From NCBI RefSeq assembly GCF_905147045.1, contig NC_065894.1:5989501-6053500 (forward strand): DNA of 64,000 nucleotides. Reading direction: 5' to 3'. Within the stretch, counting starts at the first letter, position 1. Each line of letters opens with the position of its first letter. Shown here piece after piece: positions 34,294 to 45,984 of this stretch. Both the position numbers and the translations under genes were made by a program. The DNA is from Nymphalis io (Eukaryota; Arthropoda; Insecta; Lepidoptera; Nymphalidae). The notes under the pieces are model-generated. The model had not been told where the DNA came from, searched no databases, and saw only the letters and a program-made list of their open reading frames with translations.

Positions 34294-37200
34294 AAAATAT
34301 TATGACAATAAAGGTTATGAAGTATAGGAAAGGACGTATGAATAAGTTAAACGTACGTGACGTTGTATACATATTACAAAACACCGGCTACGAACAGGCT
34401 GGTAAAACATTAAGTTAGGAAACTCAGTAGTTACTCTACTCATCAATCACTTATATGTATATATGTCGCGTCAGCGTTGGTCGACGGTGGCATCAGATAC
34501 TAGGTAAAAATACCGATCTCCTGTCGTTTTATATTTGTACGCATAAAGGTTTTTCAAGCAACGTAGATATAAAAAACAATGTTAAGCATAATTTGGCTTT
34601 GTGATCAATTTAATTCAGTATTGCTCGGACACAAAAATAATTGAATTGGAAACAGATAAGTCCTTTAGCAAAAACACGTAATCAAACCAACGATCCAAAA
34701 TTAATTAACCCAATTTTATTCGTTACTGCTTTTTATACATACTTTCTTCTGGAACTTTCTTTTTTTTTAATGGAAATCGTTCTCAATAACTAAAGGCCTA
34801 GTTTCAATTTTCAATACATAGCATGAAAAAAATAATTTCTCATTAAAAAAACATTACCCACAATAAAAACAGTATATGATGCTAATTGGACAAAACTAAG
34901 GTTTGAAACAAATTAACTAAATGACGTATCTAGTACCTACTACGAATATACTACTATAATACTTTAAATACTAGCTTGACTCTTAGCATCAATTGGTGGC
35001 GCAACCATTTTTCATGCGCAACCAATTAATATTTTAATTATATTTCTGATAGAAATAATATTAATTTATAAATTAATTCATAAGCGTCAAAATAGTAACT
35101 AAAATTAAAGTAATTTATTAAAATTTTAAATGTCAATTATAATAAGGTATATTAATACGAAAATAATAAAAAGTTTTGCTTAAAATTCAATATTTCGTAA
35201 CGGGTCATAATTATCTTTGTCATACTCATTTTTTTTAATTCATTTTTTTCGTTATACTAACTAAATGTATATATACATCTATAAATATATTGACTTGCCT
35301 TCTTACGGGTAAAATTCATACTCAGTTAGTGGTATTTCGCGATTTATATTTATAGGTTTATTTTTGAGATGTAATTTATTGTATTGATATATGTGCTGAG
35401 TTATATCGGTTAATTCAACATGAATCAATTTATTTTAGAGCAGTTTGGATTTTTTCACAACGAATTGAAATTACTTAGAATGAAATTGAATGTACTTTAG
35501 AATTAAACAAAGAAATATGATTTGAACAGAAACATTCCACATGTTGCCTAAATACGCAATTTAAACTGTACGATATTGTGTTAAAATGAACTATAACGTC
35601 AACGTATTAACTTGAATGCTCCCCTTCTCTAGCTCCGCTCATCTAGACTTCACACAATGAACCCAATTGACATAATAGCCACAATTAGAGAATTGTTAAA
35701 GATAATGGCGCTGACGGTCATTATTTGTAGCGTACGAAAAAGAAATCGATCGAGGAATAAAATGAAACTTTGTGTCTATGTCTATTTAATTATAAACTTC
35801 ACTATATAGGTATTACTTTGTTTAAAATTGTCTTCATTATTATTTATCTTGATTACTATATAATGGAGTTAATTTATTTGCTTTGCTTGAAAGGCATGAT
35901 TTTTATATTTTGTACTTAATGAACTGGCAATTATCATTACTTATATAAAAAATGCGAAACTTATCAACCGATCATGAAATTGTGATACAAGTTATCAGGG
36001 GAACAGAAAAAGGCATAGTGTACCAAACACTCACTGTCCCTAAAAAGCGGTGCGTGAAAACTCGTACTATAATGAGAGCTATTTGGTTCTCGTGATATTG
36101 CAAGAAGAAAGTTTTACAGTGTCATTAATACTATAAATCCATTAAAAATAGTTACTTTGAGACTTCTTTGAAATCTCATATATATCTAACTAAGTAACAT
36201 AAATTTCATATATATCATCATATATAAATAATAAATACTCGAATATATTTTTGAAAAGTCTCAGCAATTTATCAAAAATATGAGCTAATAGCGCAGCGGG
36301 AGTCCTTAAAAACGTTTTTTCAACTTAATATGTGGTTAATAGTTTTGCTTTAAATAAATGTTTAAAATTTTAGTACAATATAATATAAAAAGGTTTTAAT
36401 TTGACGTCATAATTTTCACATCCCGGTCGGTTAATTTATTGGGATGGGTTATTAGAACCAGAACATCTGACAATGTATTAATGTCATCTCTCATTCGTCG
36501 ACAGCCGTTATTAATGGTTTGTGTAATTATCTCGAAGATTGAACCGTTTACATATCGCCGATTCTATTTATTTAATTAAATGTTTAAGTACGAAAGTTTT
36601 TTTAAAAATATAAAACAGTGATTCTCTTATATGAATGTTTTTACCGCTGCGAAAAATATTTATAATATAATTGTTACATTTATAGTATAATATAAATGTG
36701 TATTTTTACAGGCTGATAAATTTATTAGATTTTTTTATCGATAAATTTTCAACTTCAGCCCAAGTTATCATTATTACATTCTCGGTGCTTCGAAAAGCAC
36801 GTAAACTCTTACAGCGGTAGCGCTTGACAATTCGTAAGTTTATTTGAATAAAAAATATTTTTATTTGATTTGAAACACGTTAATTCTGTGTATGATCTCT
36901 TTCCAATTGTGCTGGATTGCTATTCCAGCGAACTATGAAAGTGCGCGTAAATTTAAGCGCTATAATATTCCTGTGCGGTTGACTAGTCTTTGAGAACGAA
37001 ATTCTGTATAGAAAACATATTTCAGTAGCATTACTTAGTTTACAGGGAAATTATTAATAACAATTTATGATAATGGTAACACCAGTTTGTTAATTTATAA
37101 ATGAACGGCATGTCAGTAAACAAGCTCTGATATTCTTAATACGTATTTAGACAAAGGATTCATCATCATTAAAACTTTGACACGCTAATGAAAGACTCTC

Positions 37201-37879
37201 GAGAGCGTCATGTGTTCTGACAGAACCTTACACTACCCTATTACTTATTTTACAATAAGATTATTTATAATTTAGGTACTCGACTCCAACTTTTTAGTTA
37301 TGATTTATATTTTCTATTTACAATAATATTTATTTTAACCTTGCTCGGCAACAGTTTAATATTATTAATGTTAAAACGTACAGAAAGCTTAAAGAGAAGT
37401 GTTTGTGAAAACAATAATGATTAGTTGTAAAAATCTTTCTATCTTAATTAATGAAGAATAAAAAATGCTACACATGATTTTTACAGTAGTGAAAATATTT
37501 ATAATTAATTTCTACTGCAGTGGCATATTTTTATATACTTTATACATACTCATAAACTCGTTCTTCGCTCTTTCATTAATTTTTACTGGAAAATAATTAA
37601 ATAAAAAACTAGTGTTTTATTTAAAAACTAAATTATAAGTACAAGTTTTTTCATGTGCTTAATTTAAGTATATAGTACACATCAATAATTCACCTTTAAA
37701 GTGCCAAAGCTACTCACGAGAATTGACGTGTAAGCATGTGAGCTCTTGTACCGATCTCACGCACACATTAACGCACTTACAATAACAAATCTTATGCCGT
37801 CGTTACATAATGTTTGAAAACTTACGCTGACGTCATCTGACGCTCGATCTCCCAGTTAGTCCCGGAAACCGGCAAGTAA
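34294..37879. other. Intergenic DNA without recognisable genes
   Basis: Long AT-rich stretch. Around 36780-36830 the sequence CGGTGCTTCGAAAAGCACGT echoes the conserved centre of SINE family C (CCTCGGAAAGCACGTAAAGC), but nothing else of the element is visible. Nothing else is supported. Confidence 0.5.
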
Positions 37880-38005
37880 CACCTGAAATTCTGCTATAAG
37901 GTAGGTGGGAAACGTAACCGAATTGAAGCAGCATAGTGACCTTCTGCTTTGTTTGCCCAAGCTGTGGGTCATTTTTAGGCTGATACTGATGTTATTACTA
38001 CTACT
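37880..38005 (+). mobile_element. SINE family B, degraded 3' half
   Basis: CTGAAATTCTGCTATAAGGT, then GAATTGAAGCAGCATAGTGA, GCCCAAGCTGTGGGTCATTT and AGGCTGATACTGATGTTATT follow the order of the family B 3' half with many changes. The simple ATTACTACTAC stretch after it may be the tail. Confidence 0.55.
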
Positions 38006-39005
38006 ATAAAAACTAGTTATCTCGCAACAAAAATTCAACAAAATGTACTTTCCCTGTTTGTAATATTAATAATATTTTATACACGGAGCATCATTTATCC
38101 TTTGTCACATAGAATGTTTTCATATTTTATAATTATATTTTACAAAAAACATGCTACATTTTTCACGCGCTTAATATTAAAACGAAGCTTAACGTTAACT
38201 ATTCTATCCAAAAATACCGAAGATAAATGTGATATTTATTTTATTTTTACGCAGATTGCCATAATATTTTCACCACATATTAAATATCCCCGTTTTCTAT
38301 CCGTAAATCTTTCGCGGTGTCGTACTAAACAAAGCCTCATAATTCACACACATGAATATAATAGGACGGGCGCGTAGCGTGACGCCGTAGTACCGAATAT
38401 ATACGGTGCCACAATCTCTTGACACTTTGGATCAAATAATGGCTTTGATTTAATTATTTTTTTAATTTATTTGACGTAAAAAGAACATTTTTTATTAGAC
38501 GGTAATTACTATAGCATTTCGGCTTTTTTGTGTTTTTATCAAGTGATATCTTAGTCGGGAAAAACCATTCCTAGTAAGTGTATTTCTTTGCATTTACATC
38601 ATTGTAATATTAATTTAGTTAATTATACAGGACTGTACTTTTTATTGCTGCATACGATAATTAACGATAACAGTCCGGATAATTAAGTCTGTCTAATGAA
38701 AGGTATAATTTTTATAATGGCTCACATGTTTAATTGGTTATTATTTTTTCATATGTACGACGCGTTAGTATATTGTTTTTCTTCATAAATTAAATAATGT
38801 ACATTTTATGTTTCAAAATTAGGCCAATTTTAACAAAAAAAGAAAAGAATAAGTTATATTTATACAATTTCTGTAACGACTGATATAAGTTTACACCTGA
38901 AAGTTTCATTACATTTAACTCAACCTCAACTGAACTAACATTGAAAGGTTCACAGCTGATCAAAAAAAAATCATCTGTCTTATTTAAGTCATCAGTTCAT
39001 TAAAA
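38006..39005. other. Intergenic DNA without recognisable genes
   Basis: AT-rich except for a short CG-rich patch at 38365-38410 (GACGGGCGCGTAGCGTGACG). The 91-codon frame at 38102-38377 has no ATG at its start position and resembles nothing known. Confidence 0.5.
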
Positions 39006-39182
39006 CCAGATCTGACCCGATCGCTCAATTTTAATCGATGATTCAGAGTTCAAGACCAAGCCATGAGCCCATGAAACTTCAGTAATAAGTTTCATGGGCT
39101 TCATGGCATGGGCAAGTGGTGGATGAGAATTCTATCACGTGTATCCACCATTGAAGCAACGTGGTGGAATAAGCTCCAAAAC
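39006..39182 (+). mobile_element. SINE family B, degraded, with internal hairpin
   Basis: CTGACCCGATCGCTCAATTT stands for the head, and CGTGGTGGAATAAGCTCCAA for the conserved 3' part. Between them lies a perfect 14-bp inverted repeat (AGCCCATGAAACTT at 39066-39079, reverse complement at 39087-39100, 7-nt loop) that replaces the usual body. Confidence 0.6.
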
Positions 39183-41165
39183 ACAACAAATAAACGCAGA
39201 TGCACGCTCGACACCAAAGCATAACAATAAGTATAATTTAAAAAGAAAATTAAAAACGTTTTAATTTATGCCATGTACTGCGACCATACGAATCTCTATT
39301 GTTAACAAAAGTGTGTGCAAAATTTCAGCGCAATCGGTCGGGTGAAACTGGTTTAAAATTCAATTGCAAGATTTGAAACACACACACTAACTGATGACGT
39401 CAAATCTTGTTATGTCTCGCTGAAATTAAGTTTTATATTTTGTCCGCATTTTTACATTAATATGAATAGTGTTCGTATTGCCGTATTGATGTAAAAAAGA
39501 TTTTAGTTTGAATTTTAACCTCAATTTTCGTATCCGTATTCATATTTATAAACTTTCATCCTCTCGGCACCATTCAATCTAAAATGTATATATAGTCTAT
39601 CGTTTTTTGTATTTTTTCTTTAATATATTTTTAGCAAATCAGCTTATTAATCCCAAATAACATTATAAATCCCAAAGTTAGCTTATTTGCTGGTCACACT
39701 TTCAAATCTTGACTACTCATCATTAAATATTGTATTCACGATGTCAGGGATAAAGAAATCCTAATAAAAAATAGTCCGAGCGAAGCCTAAACGCAACTAT
39801 TTAAAAATAATATACATTATTTAGTATCTCTTAACAATATTCTATTTTATATGCCGCATCCTGCTCTTGTTATTATTTTTAATTTTATCTTTTGTGGTCT
39901 AATTTTAAAGTCAAAAATCATTTTATTATTCACACCGTACCGCCTTTTTACGTGTTTTGGAAATCTAACTAGAGAAGAAGAAGGTTAATAGGCTGCGACA
40001 CACGGACAGACATACACGAGAACGATTCCAAATCTAAAAGTTTCCTTTGTCCAGTGAAGTGCTTTTTCATGAAGGTTTTAAACTTCCGCTTCGTTTTATA
40101 GAAAGTGTCTACTTGACTTGGAAATAATATATGCAAAAACATCAGTATGTGAAAGTCAGATGCAAAACGCACAGTCTGCGACGTCAGATGACGCCATTTG
40201 TCACTGTCGTTCAGACACGCCCGGTGCAAATTGACTATAAATTTATAACGTAAATATTTTTATAATATAAGCATTATCCGCCTTACTTATGAACGATTTA
40301 CCTCTTTCTGTCATCATTGTTTTGTCATTTAAAAGAAGGAGACAGCATTGTTTATTTAAATAACATTTATAGGTAAGAGGTAAGGTGAACTGTCGTCTTT
40401 ATAATAAAATTATTAACATTTTTTTTCTGGTTCCATAATTGTACCTGCTGTAATCTTTTGCTTACGTACTTACGTAATTGGATATTTTCTTTAGATATGT
40501 ATAATTGTATGCGTTTTCTTAATCATTATTATTTATCTCATTTGAAAAAAGAATCACATTTTGAGGGCATATTTAATTGTGATCGTATATTAAAAACAAC
40601 TAACCGCAGTTGTTTTTAATACACGATCATAAAGACAAGAAATATTATTTAACAGATTTTATATTTCGTATTATACACATAACTTTTTATTACAAAAAGT
40701 TGTAAAATGTGAAACTTTTAATATACGTGAAGATCTGACAACTTATATTTCTTGAATTTTTGCCACATCAATCTTGGTTCTGCGAGCAGGTTCATTCTTG
40801 GAGTTGCTCTTTATTAAATTTACGGTGCCTTGTATCGCGCGAGTCGTTGTCACGTCTCAAACAGATTAATTTTGAGTCACGTCAAATTTACGTAGGCCTT
40901 AATTTCGTCTTGTTATATTAAAACATTATTTTGTACACGATAAATGAATGAGTGGGTTTCATGTTTAATTACAGACGTCTATTACTTGTTTTAGAAAATC
41001 AAAGATTTAACATTTATTTTTCAAGCAGATAGCCCAAAAATATCCCAACCCATTGCTGGTCCAAGGCGAACTGTTTTTAAAGAAAGATTAGAACTTTCTT
41101 TGACTACAATTTTCTACTGCTGATTCTATAAGATAGACATAATATTATACTTTTTATTTATTTAT
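39183..41165. other. Intergenic DNA with one hairpin
   Basis: The stretch near 39300-39360 contains AAAATTTCAGCGCAATCGGT, a phrase typical of lepidopteran repeats, without boundaries. The hairpin at 40580-40629 has its own entry. The 86-codon minus-strand frame at 39969-40229 has no recognisable domain. Confidence 0.5.
40580..40629. repeat. Near-perfect inverted repeat, 22-bp arms, 6-nt loop
   Basis: The left arm (40580-40601) begins TGATCGTATATTAAAAACAA. The right arm (40608-40629) is its reverse complement with a single mismatch. The loop is AACCGC. Confidence 0.9.
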
Positions 41166-41437
41166 TGTTGAAGGATGGAGGATTGGCCATCAGATAGTAA
41201 ATGGTCACCACTACCTATAGACGTTGGCGCTGTCATAAATATCAACATATCCTTGGATCACCAATACGCAACCAATCTTGGAAACTAATAAGTTATCTCC
41301 CTTCTGCCTGTAATTATTCCTCACTCAACCTATATACCGGAACACAACAATACTGTAAGTACTACTGTTTAACGATAGAATATGTGATGAATTGGTGGTA
41401 CCTACCTAAACAGACTCACACAAAGCCCTTTCACCAA
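41166..41437 (-). mobile_element. Family A retroelement, near full length, diverged
   Basis: The plus strand follows the family A order: GGAGGATTGGCCATCAGATA, ACCAATACGCAACCAATCTT, GCCTGTAATTATTCCTCACT, CCGGAACACAACAATACTGT, GTGGTACCTACCTAAACAGA and ending CACAAAGCCCTTTCACCAAG. Substitutions are spread evenly, so it is older than the copies at 29650 or 47611. The 91-codon frame within it is not a gene. Confidence 0.8.
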
Positions 41438-41831
41438 GTTATAAAATTTAAATCAATAAAAAAGGTGTCAATCTAAAAATGTGAAAAAAATTAGGCGTAA
41501 TTTTTCTGTAAGATTTTTTTATAGGTTTCCCCTAGTCTTGCAGATTGCAAATACGTGATCTGAAACGTGAAGTGGATGAAGAACTGGCTTAGTGGCTTAT
41601 GTGAGATTATGTTTTAACTTATATAACACTTATATAACTAAGAAAGTTTTATACCCTAGATTATTTGATATTAGAATATTTTGAAAATACGTCCATTAGT
41701 CTGATGAACTTGGAACATACGCCTTTTTGTAACTGAGGTACTTTGCAACAAAGCAGCTGTGATTGTATATTAGGACTTATACATAATCATTTATATACAT
41801 CAACATTTTAATTTATTGAAAAAAAATAAAA

Positions 41832-42100
41832 GCCGAGATGGCCTAGTGGTTCGAACGCGTGAATCTTAACCGATGATTGTGGGTTCAAACCCGGGCAAGC
41901 ACCACTGAATTTTCATGTGCTTAATTTGTGTTTATAATTCACCTCGTGCTTGACGGTGAAGGAAAACATCGTGAGGAAACCTGCATTTGTCTAATTTCAT
42001 TGAAATCCTGCCACATGTGTATTAATTAGCTCCAAACCTTCTCCTCAAAAGGGAGAGGAGGCCTTAGCCCAGCAGTGGGACGTTAACAGTCTGGTACTGT
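41832..42100 (+). mobile_element. SINE family B, with internal deletion
   Basis: Head GCCGAGATGGCCTAGTGGTT, B box TGGGTTCAAACCCGGGCAAG, 3' end GCCTTAGCCCAGCAGTGGGA. About 30 bp is missing between GTGTATTAATTAG and CTCCAAACCTTCTCCTC. AATAAAA flanks it at 41825-41831 and 42101-42107, a probable short target-site duplication. Confidence 0.88.
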
Positions 42101-42107
42101 AATAAAA

Positions 42108-42720
42108 TATTAAAAACGCTAGAACTTTATGTAACTTGTCAAGTGTCAGATATTTTAAAAACAAAAATAATAATTTATTATGATTTCCGTTAAATGAATA
42201 ATAAAATAGGCTATATTGTGTGGTGACAGAAATTAATTGAAATCTATGGCGCGAAGCGAACGTCGCGCCATCTGTTCGAAGGTTTAATTAAGGAGGTAAA
42301 TGTAGCTAGGGTTGTTAGATAGGAATTAATAAAATATTTGAATTATATTATAAATAAAGATTTCTAAGCGTACACATTTTGCAACATCTGAATTTCACTG
42401 TAAAAATTATAATTTGACCAAGATTTTTAAAGATTCTTTGACACGTGCTATTAATCCTCATAATCTAAATATTAATTACTTCTAAAGTTGTGAGATAAAG
42501 AAAAACATAACTATAATCAATTAAAGTGAACTGTTTAAAGTCAATATTTTTTTTCCTAATTTTCCGACATTAGGCAAATGTTAGCTAGACCGAAATGAGT
42601 GTAAGACAGCTATCGTCGCGACACTTTTGCGTATAGTGCGTGTGTTTCTTTTTTCTATATATTTTATTTAAAAAAATACATTTAAGCCTTAAATTATATA
42701 TACACTAATATTTTTTTATT
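42108..42720. other. Intergenic DNA without recognisable genes
   Basis: Contains a 9-bp GC-rich inverted repeat, ATGGCGCGA (42246-42254) with TCGCGCCAT (42263-42271). Nothing else is supported. Confidence 0.5.
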
Positions 42721-42911
42721 TTGAGCCGACACGTGTTAGAGTGGAGACCACGCTTAGGCAAACTTAGTGTAGGACGCCCTGTGACAAGATGGGCCGATGA
42801 TTTAAAAAAGGTGGCAGGTTCGGGATGGATGCGGACTGCCCAAGATCGGGATGGTTGGCGTTCTATGGGGGAGGCTTTCGTCCAGCAGTGGACGGCAAAA
42901 GGCTGAAAAAA
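42721..42911 (+). mobile_element. RTE-like LINE 3' end (family D), C-terminal ORF open
   Basis: The frame reads RHVLEWRPRLGKLSVGRPVT, RWADDLKKVAGSGWMRTAQD and ends WRSMGEAFVQQWTAKG before TGA. This is the standard C-terminus of an RTE-like LINE polyprotein with no frameshift, followed by poly(A). It is heavily 5'-truncated, starting about 60 codons from the end. I find no clear target-site duplication. Its last 50 bp are nearly identical to the tiny copy at 44764. Confidence 0.88.
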
Positions 42912-44755
42912 AAAATTTAATTTAATTTGGTAACGATTTCTTCATTTATTTTTAAATTTCATTTAATCGCTCTCAAACACTGTTAATTTATCACATTTTA
43001 CCTGCTAGTTTAATTTACTACATTTTAATACATAATTATTAGCTAAAGGATATTCTTTCCAGCTAGATATCCTAACTTCACCTTTGTTTTCAGTTGCTAT
43101 TTTAACACCCCTAACTGTTGTAGCTCACGGATTCAACTGAAAGTTGTGATTGATGACATGTATACGGATTACATGCGTATTGCTCGGGTCGAAATTGTCG
43201 ACAAATTAGCTATCAATTTTATCCTGTCCCTGGTGTCATCGATCTTTATTATGTTGTGTTTAATTAAAATACATTTATAAAATAACAAACGTCCTTTTTA
43301 TTTGTTACAGTGTTCAAATCAAATGAAGCATTGCCTCATAAAATATATTTTCAATTTCAACGCTAAAATGGTTCATTAGTTCATCAGTTAGTTGTATTTA
43401 TAAGTAATTTTTAATTTATTAAATAGAAGTTAGCGTATAGAAGTACGTAAAGTTCTATAATGGATCGTGACGTCATAGAGGTGGGTGATATTGACTGTGA
43501 CGCAGTACTGACACAGTTTTAATTCAAGTTTTTTTTTTATAATAACTTAGAATAAATATAATTATTATCTTTATTTAATTTACAACATTAGGAATTATTA
43601 ATATTCCTATTTACCCCATCTCTTAAGCGAACAGCTTGTATTAGGAGTTACAATAGCCCAATGGTCGATCCTGCGACTTTACATAACTAGGCAACCTGTA
43701 ACCATTTCACTATAGACGATTTAAATTAATTTCTTAATTTTTATTAGTTATTGGTAATAAATAACAGGTATTCTTACATACTCTCATATACATCAGATTA
43801 ATACAATTATGATAGTACACTATTGTTAACAAGTGCCAAATAGGCGCGCAGCGGTTGTGGCGTATAATAACTACTCCCAATGATATTCATCTCGGTGATT
43901 TATTTACATATACCTTATTATACCTATAATTCATTATTAATAATTTCGTTAATCGTCATATTATTAAATTACGTTGTAAACTATAATTTATTAGTTCGTA
44001 AACTGTCTTCCGATTATTTTTGTATAAAGTGGGTAGGACGCGCCAAAGGAGGGCATTCGTTTTTAAATCATACCTGGCACAACGTTACGCTGTCTGAGTA
44101 TTATAAATTGAATGTATTAATTATTGGACTGCTTTTCACTATTTCACAATTGATTGAGTATCAACCCTCATAAAAACCCACAAGTGTTAACACTACATAA
44201 TTACATTTCCACCACCACATTTGAAACATGCCTTCAAATAAAACATAACCTTAAAAACACATTCACAAAGAGAATAACGATAAGCTAACCTACACTAAAA
44301 TAAATTTACATTCTCTTAACGTTTAAATTTATTCTTTAAAAAAATACACTGGCAACATTTTGTGGCTTAAACCACAACGTCTACAACCGCAACAAACAAT
44401 TAAATGTTTTTTATTTTTTTTTAACAGGGACATTTAATCTATTCTTTTAAGTTCAAAGAGGATTGACTTTTCTATAAAATGTTATTTACAGAGAAATTTC
44501 ACCGATATCATTTATATGTATGAATCGTTATTCATTAAAAGCTTCAAAGGCTTATTAAATATCAATATATAGAAGGCTATTTTCGCATCACGCCGAATCG
44601 TGGCTCATACACTGTACGGTTTCCCATGGGAAAATCAAAATACTGTATATCCAAAACTAACGTCGTCGCTCATTAAATACCCCCCGTATTTGCCTTAGTC
44701 ACCACGCTTAGCAGGCGGGTTGGTGCCTAGGTTTTTGTCGGCTCCCCTTATATCC
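42912..44755. other. Intergenic DNA without recognisable genes
   Basis: A 97-codon hydrophobic frame at 43880-44173 (+) starts with ATG and would have two membrane-like stretches. Such frames are frequent in AT-rich DNA because T-rich codons encode hydrophobic residues, and I do not support it as a gene. Confidence 0.5.
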
Positions 44756-44763
44756 CTAATGTA

Positions 44764-44813
44764 TGGGGGAGACTTTCGTCCAGCAGTGGACGGCAAAAGG
44801 CTGAAAAAAAAAA
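44764..44813 (+). mobile_element. 50-bp LINE 3'-end insertion (family D) with 8-bp TSD
   Basis: Only TGGGGGAGACTTTCGTCCAG, CAGTGGACGGCAAAAGGCTG and a poly(A) tail are present. CTAATGTA flanks it at 44756-44763 and 44814-44821. It is an extreme 5' truncation that kept just the terminal recognition sequence and tail. Confidence 0.9.
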
Positions 44814-44980
44814 CTAATGTACATTCGAAAGTGCTAAAGCGAGCATTATTAATGTTTATTAGAAAATTCAATGCAATTAATCGATTTTTATTTTGATCAA
44901 ACAATTATATTTAAGCAAAGATAAACGCTGGTTTTCGGTAACAGCCATGTAACGAAAGTAGTAATTAGTCATTTTCCTTA

Positions 44981-45385
44981 TCATCAATCAATAGCCATTC
45001 GTAGTCCACTGCTGAAACCAAGGTGCACCAAAGATCTCGGTCTTCCGCCTTCCGCATCCACTCGTTACCCGCCACCTTCTTAAGGTCATCGGTCCACATG
45101 GCTGGAGGGCGCCCTACGCTGCGTTTGCCGATCCGCGGTCTCCACTCTAGGACTCGTCTGCTCCAACGGCCATCGGTCCTACGACATACGTGATCAGCCC
45201 ACTGCCACTTCAGCCTGCTAATTTCGCAAGCTATGACTCCGGTTCTTTTCTGGATAATCTCATTTCTGATCTTATCCTTCTAAGATACTCCGAGTATAGC
45301 TTGCTCCACATAGTACACTGATTGATTTTGAATTTGTGGACTAATCCCGCAGTTAGTGTCCATGTTTAGACACCGTCATGGCATT
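44981..45385 (-). mobile_element. RTE-like LINE 3' region (family D), pseudogenised
   Basis: On the minus strand the remnant shows TWTLTAGLVHKFK, then degraded sequence with several stops, then frame-shifted pieces equivalent to LEWRPRIGKRSVGRPP, DDLKKVAG and QQWTTNGY. The plus strand starts with ATCATCAATCAATAGCC (tail and 3' end). Frameshifts and stops show long decay. It is the longest D copy apart from the one at 15 kb and belongs to the same subfamily as the 31451 copy. Confidence 0.85.
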
Positions 45386-45418
45386 TTTCTTTAAATATAA
45401 TAATATTGTTTTTTTTTT

Positions 45419-45598
45419 ATGTAGACGGACGGATGTTAAGACCTTGGCGATGTAAGAAATATTAACTATTCCTTATAAATCAACAAAGAGCCACCGACCT
45501 TGGGAACTAAGATGCTATGCCACCCTTCCAACCGAAACACAACAATATTAAGTGCTGCTTATCGGTAGAATATTTGCTGAGTGGCTGGTACCTACCGA
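45419..45598 (-). mobile_element. Family A retroelement, degraded with internal deletions
   Basis: The plus strand shows AGACGGACGGATG, ACCTTGGCGATGTAAGAAAT, CACCGACCTTGGGAACTAAG, AACCGAAACACAACAATATT and GAGTGGCTGGTACCTACC in family A order. Two blocks are missing: the end of the strand-slipped 3' region and the CCTGTAATTACACTGGCTCA segment. Confidence 0.75.
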
Positions 45599-45680
45599 AG
45601 TACGAATAATTTAATAATTAATACCACAACCTATAATAATTACCTAGCTCGCAATAATGTCATTATCGTAAAATGAGTAT

Positions 45681-45975
45681 TTTTTTATAGAATAGGAAGG
45701 CGGACGAGCATATGGGAAACCTGATTGTAAGTGGTCACCGACGCCCATATACATTGGCATTATAAGAAACGTTAACCATCGCTTACATCGCCAATGCGCC
45801 ACCATCCTCGGGAACTAAGATTTTATGTCCCTTATGCCTGTAATTACACTGGCTCACCTTCCTCCACCTTCAAACCGGAACACAACAATACCAAGTACTA
45901 CTGTTTTGCGGTATAATATCTGATGAGTGGGTGGTACCTACCCAGACGAGCTTGCACAAAGCTCTACCACCAGTA
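45681..45975 (-). mobile_element. Family A retroelement, full length
   Basis: It runs from TTTTTTATAGAATAGGAAGG to CACAAAGCTCTACCACCAGT on the plus strand with all blocks present. AGTATT occurs at 45676-45681 and 45979-45984, a possible target-site duplication. It lies 80 bp from a decayed A copy in the same orientation. Confidence 0.88.
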
Positions 45976-45984
45976 AAAAGTATT

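Noticed and set aside
36780..36830. Possible SINE C fragment
   Set aside because: A single 20-base resemblance to the AAAGCACGTAAA block without supporting flanks.
42721..42906. 61-codon open frame as a stand-alone gene
   Set aside because: It is the C-terminal tail of a 5'-truncated RTE-like LINE, not an independent coding sequence.
43880..44173. 97-codon membrane-protein-like frame
   Set aside because: The hydrophobic content is what T-rich random sequence gives. No recognisable family or splice context.
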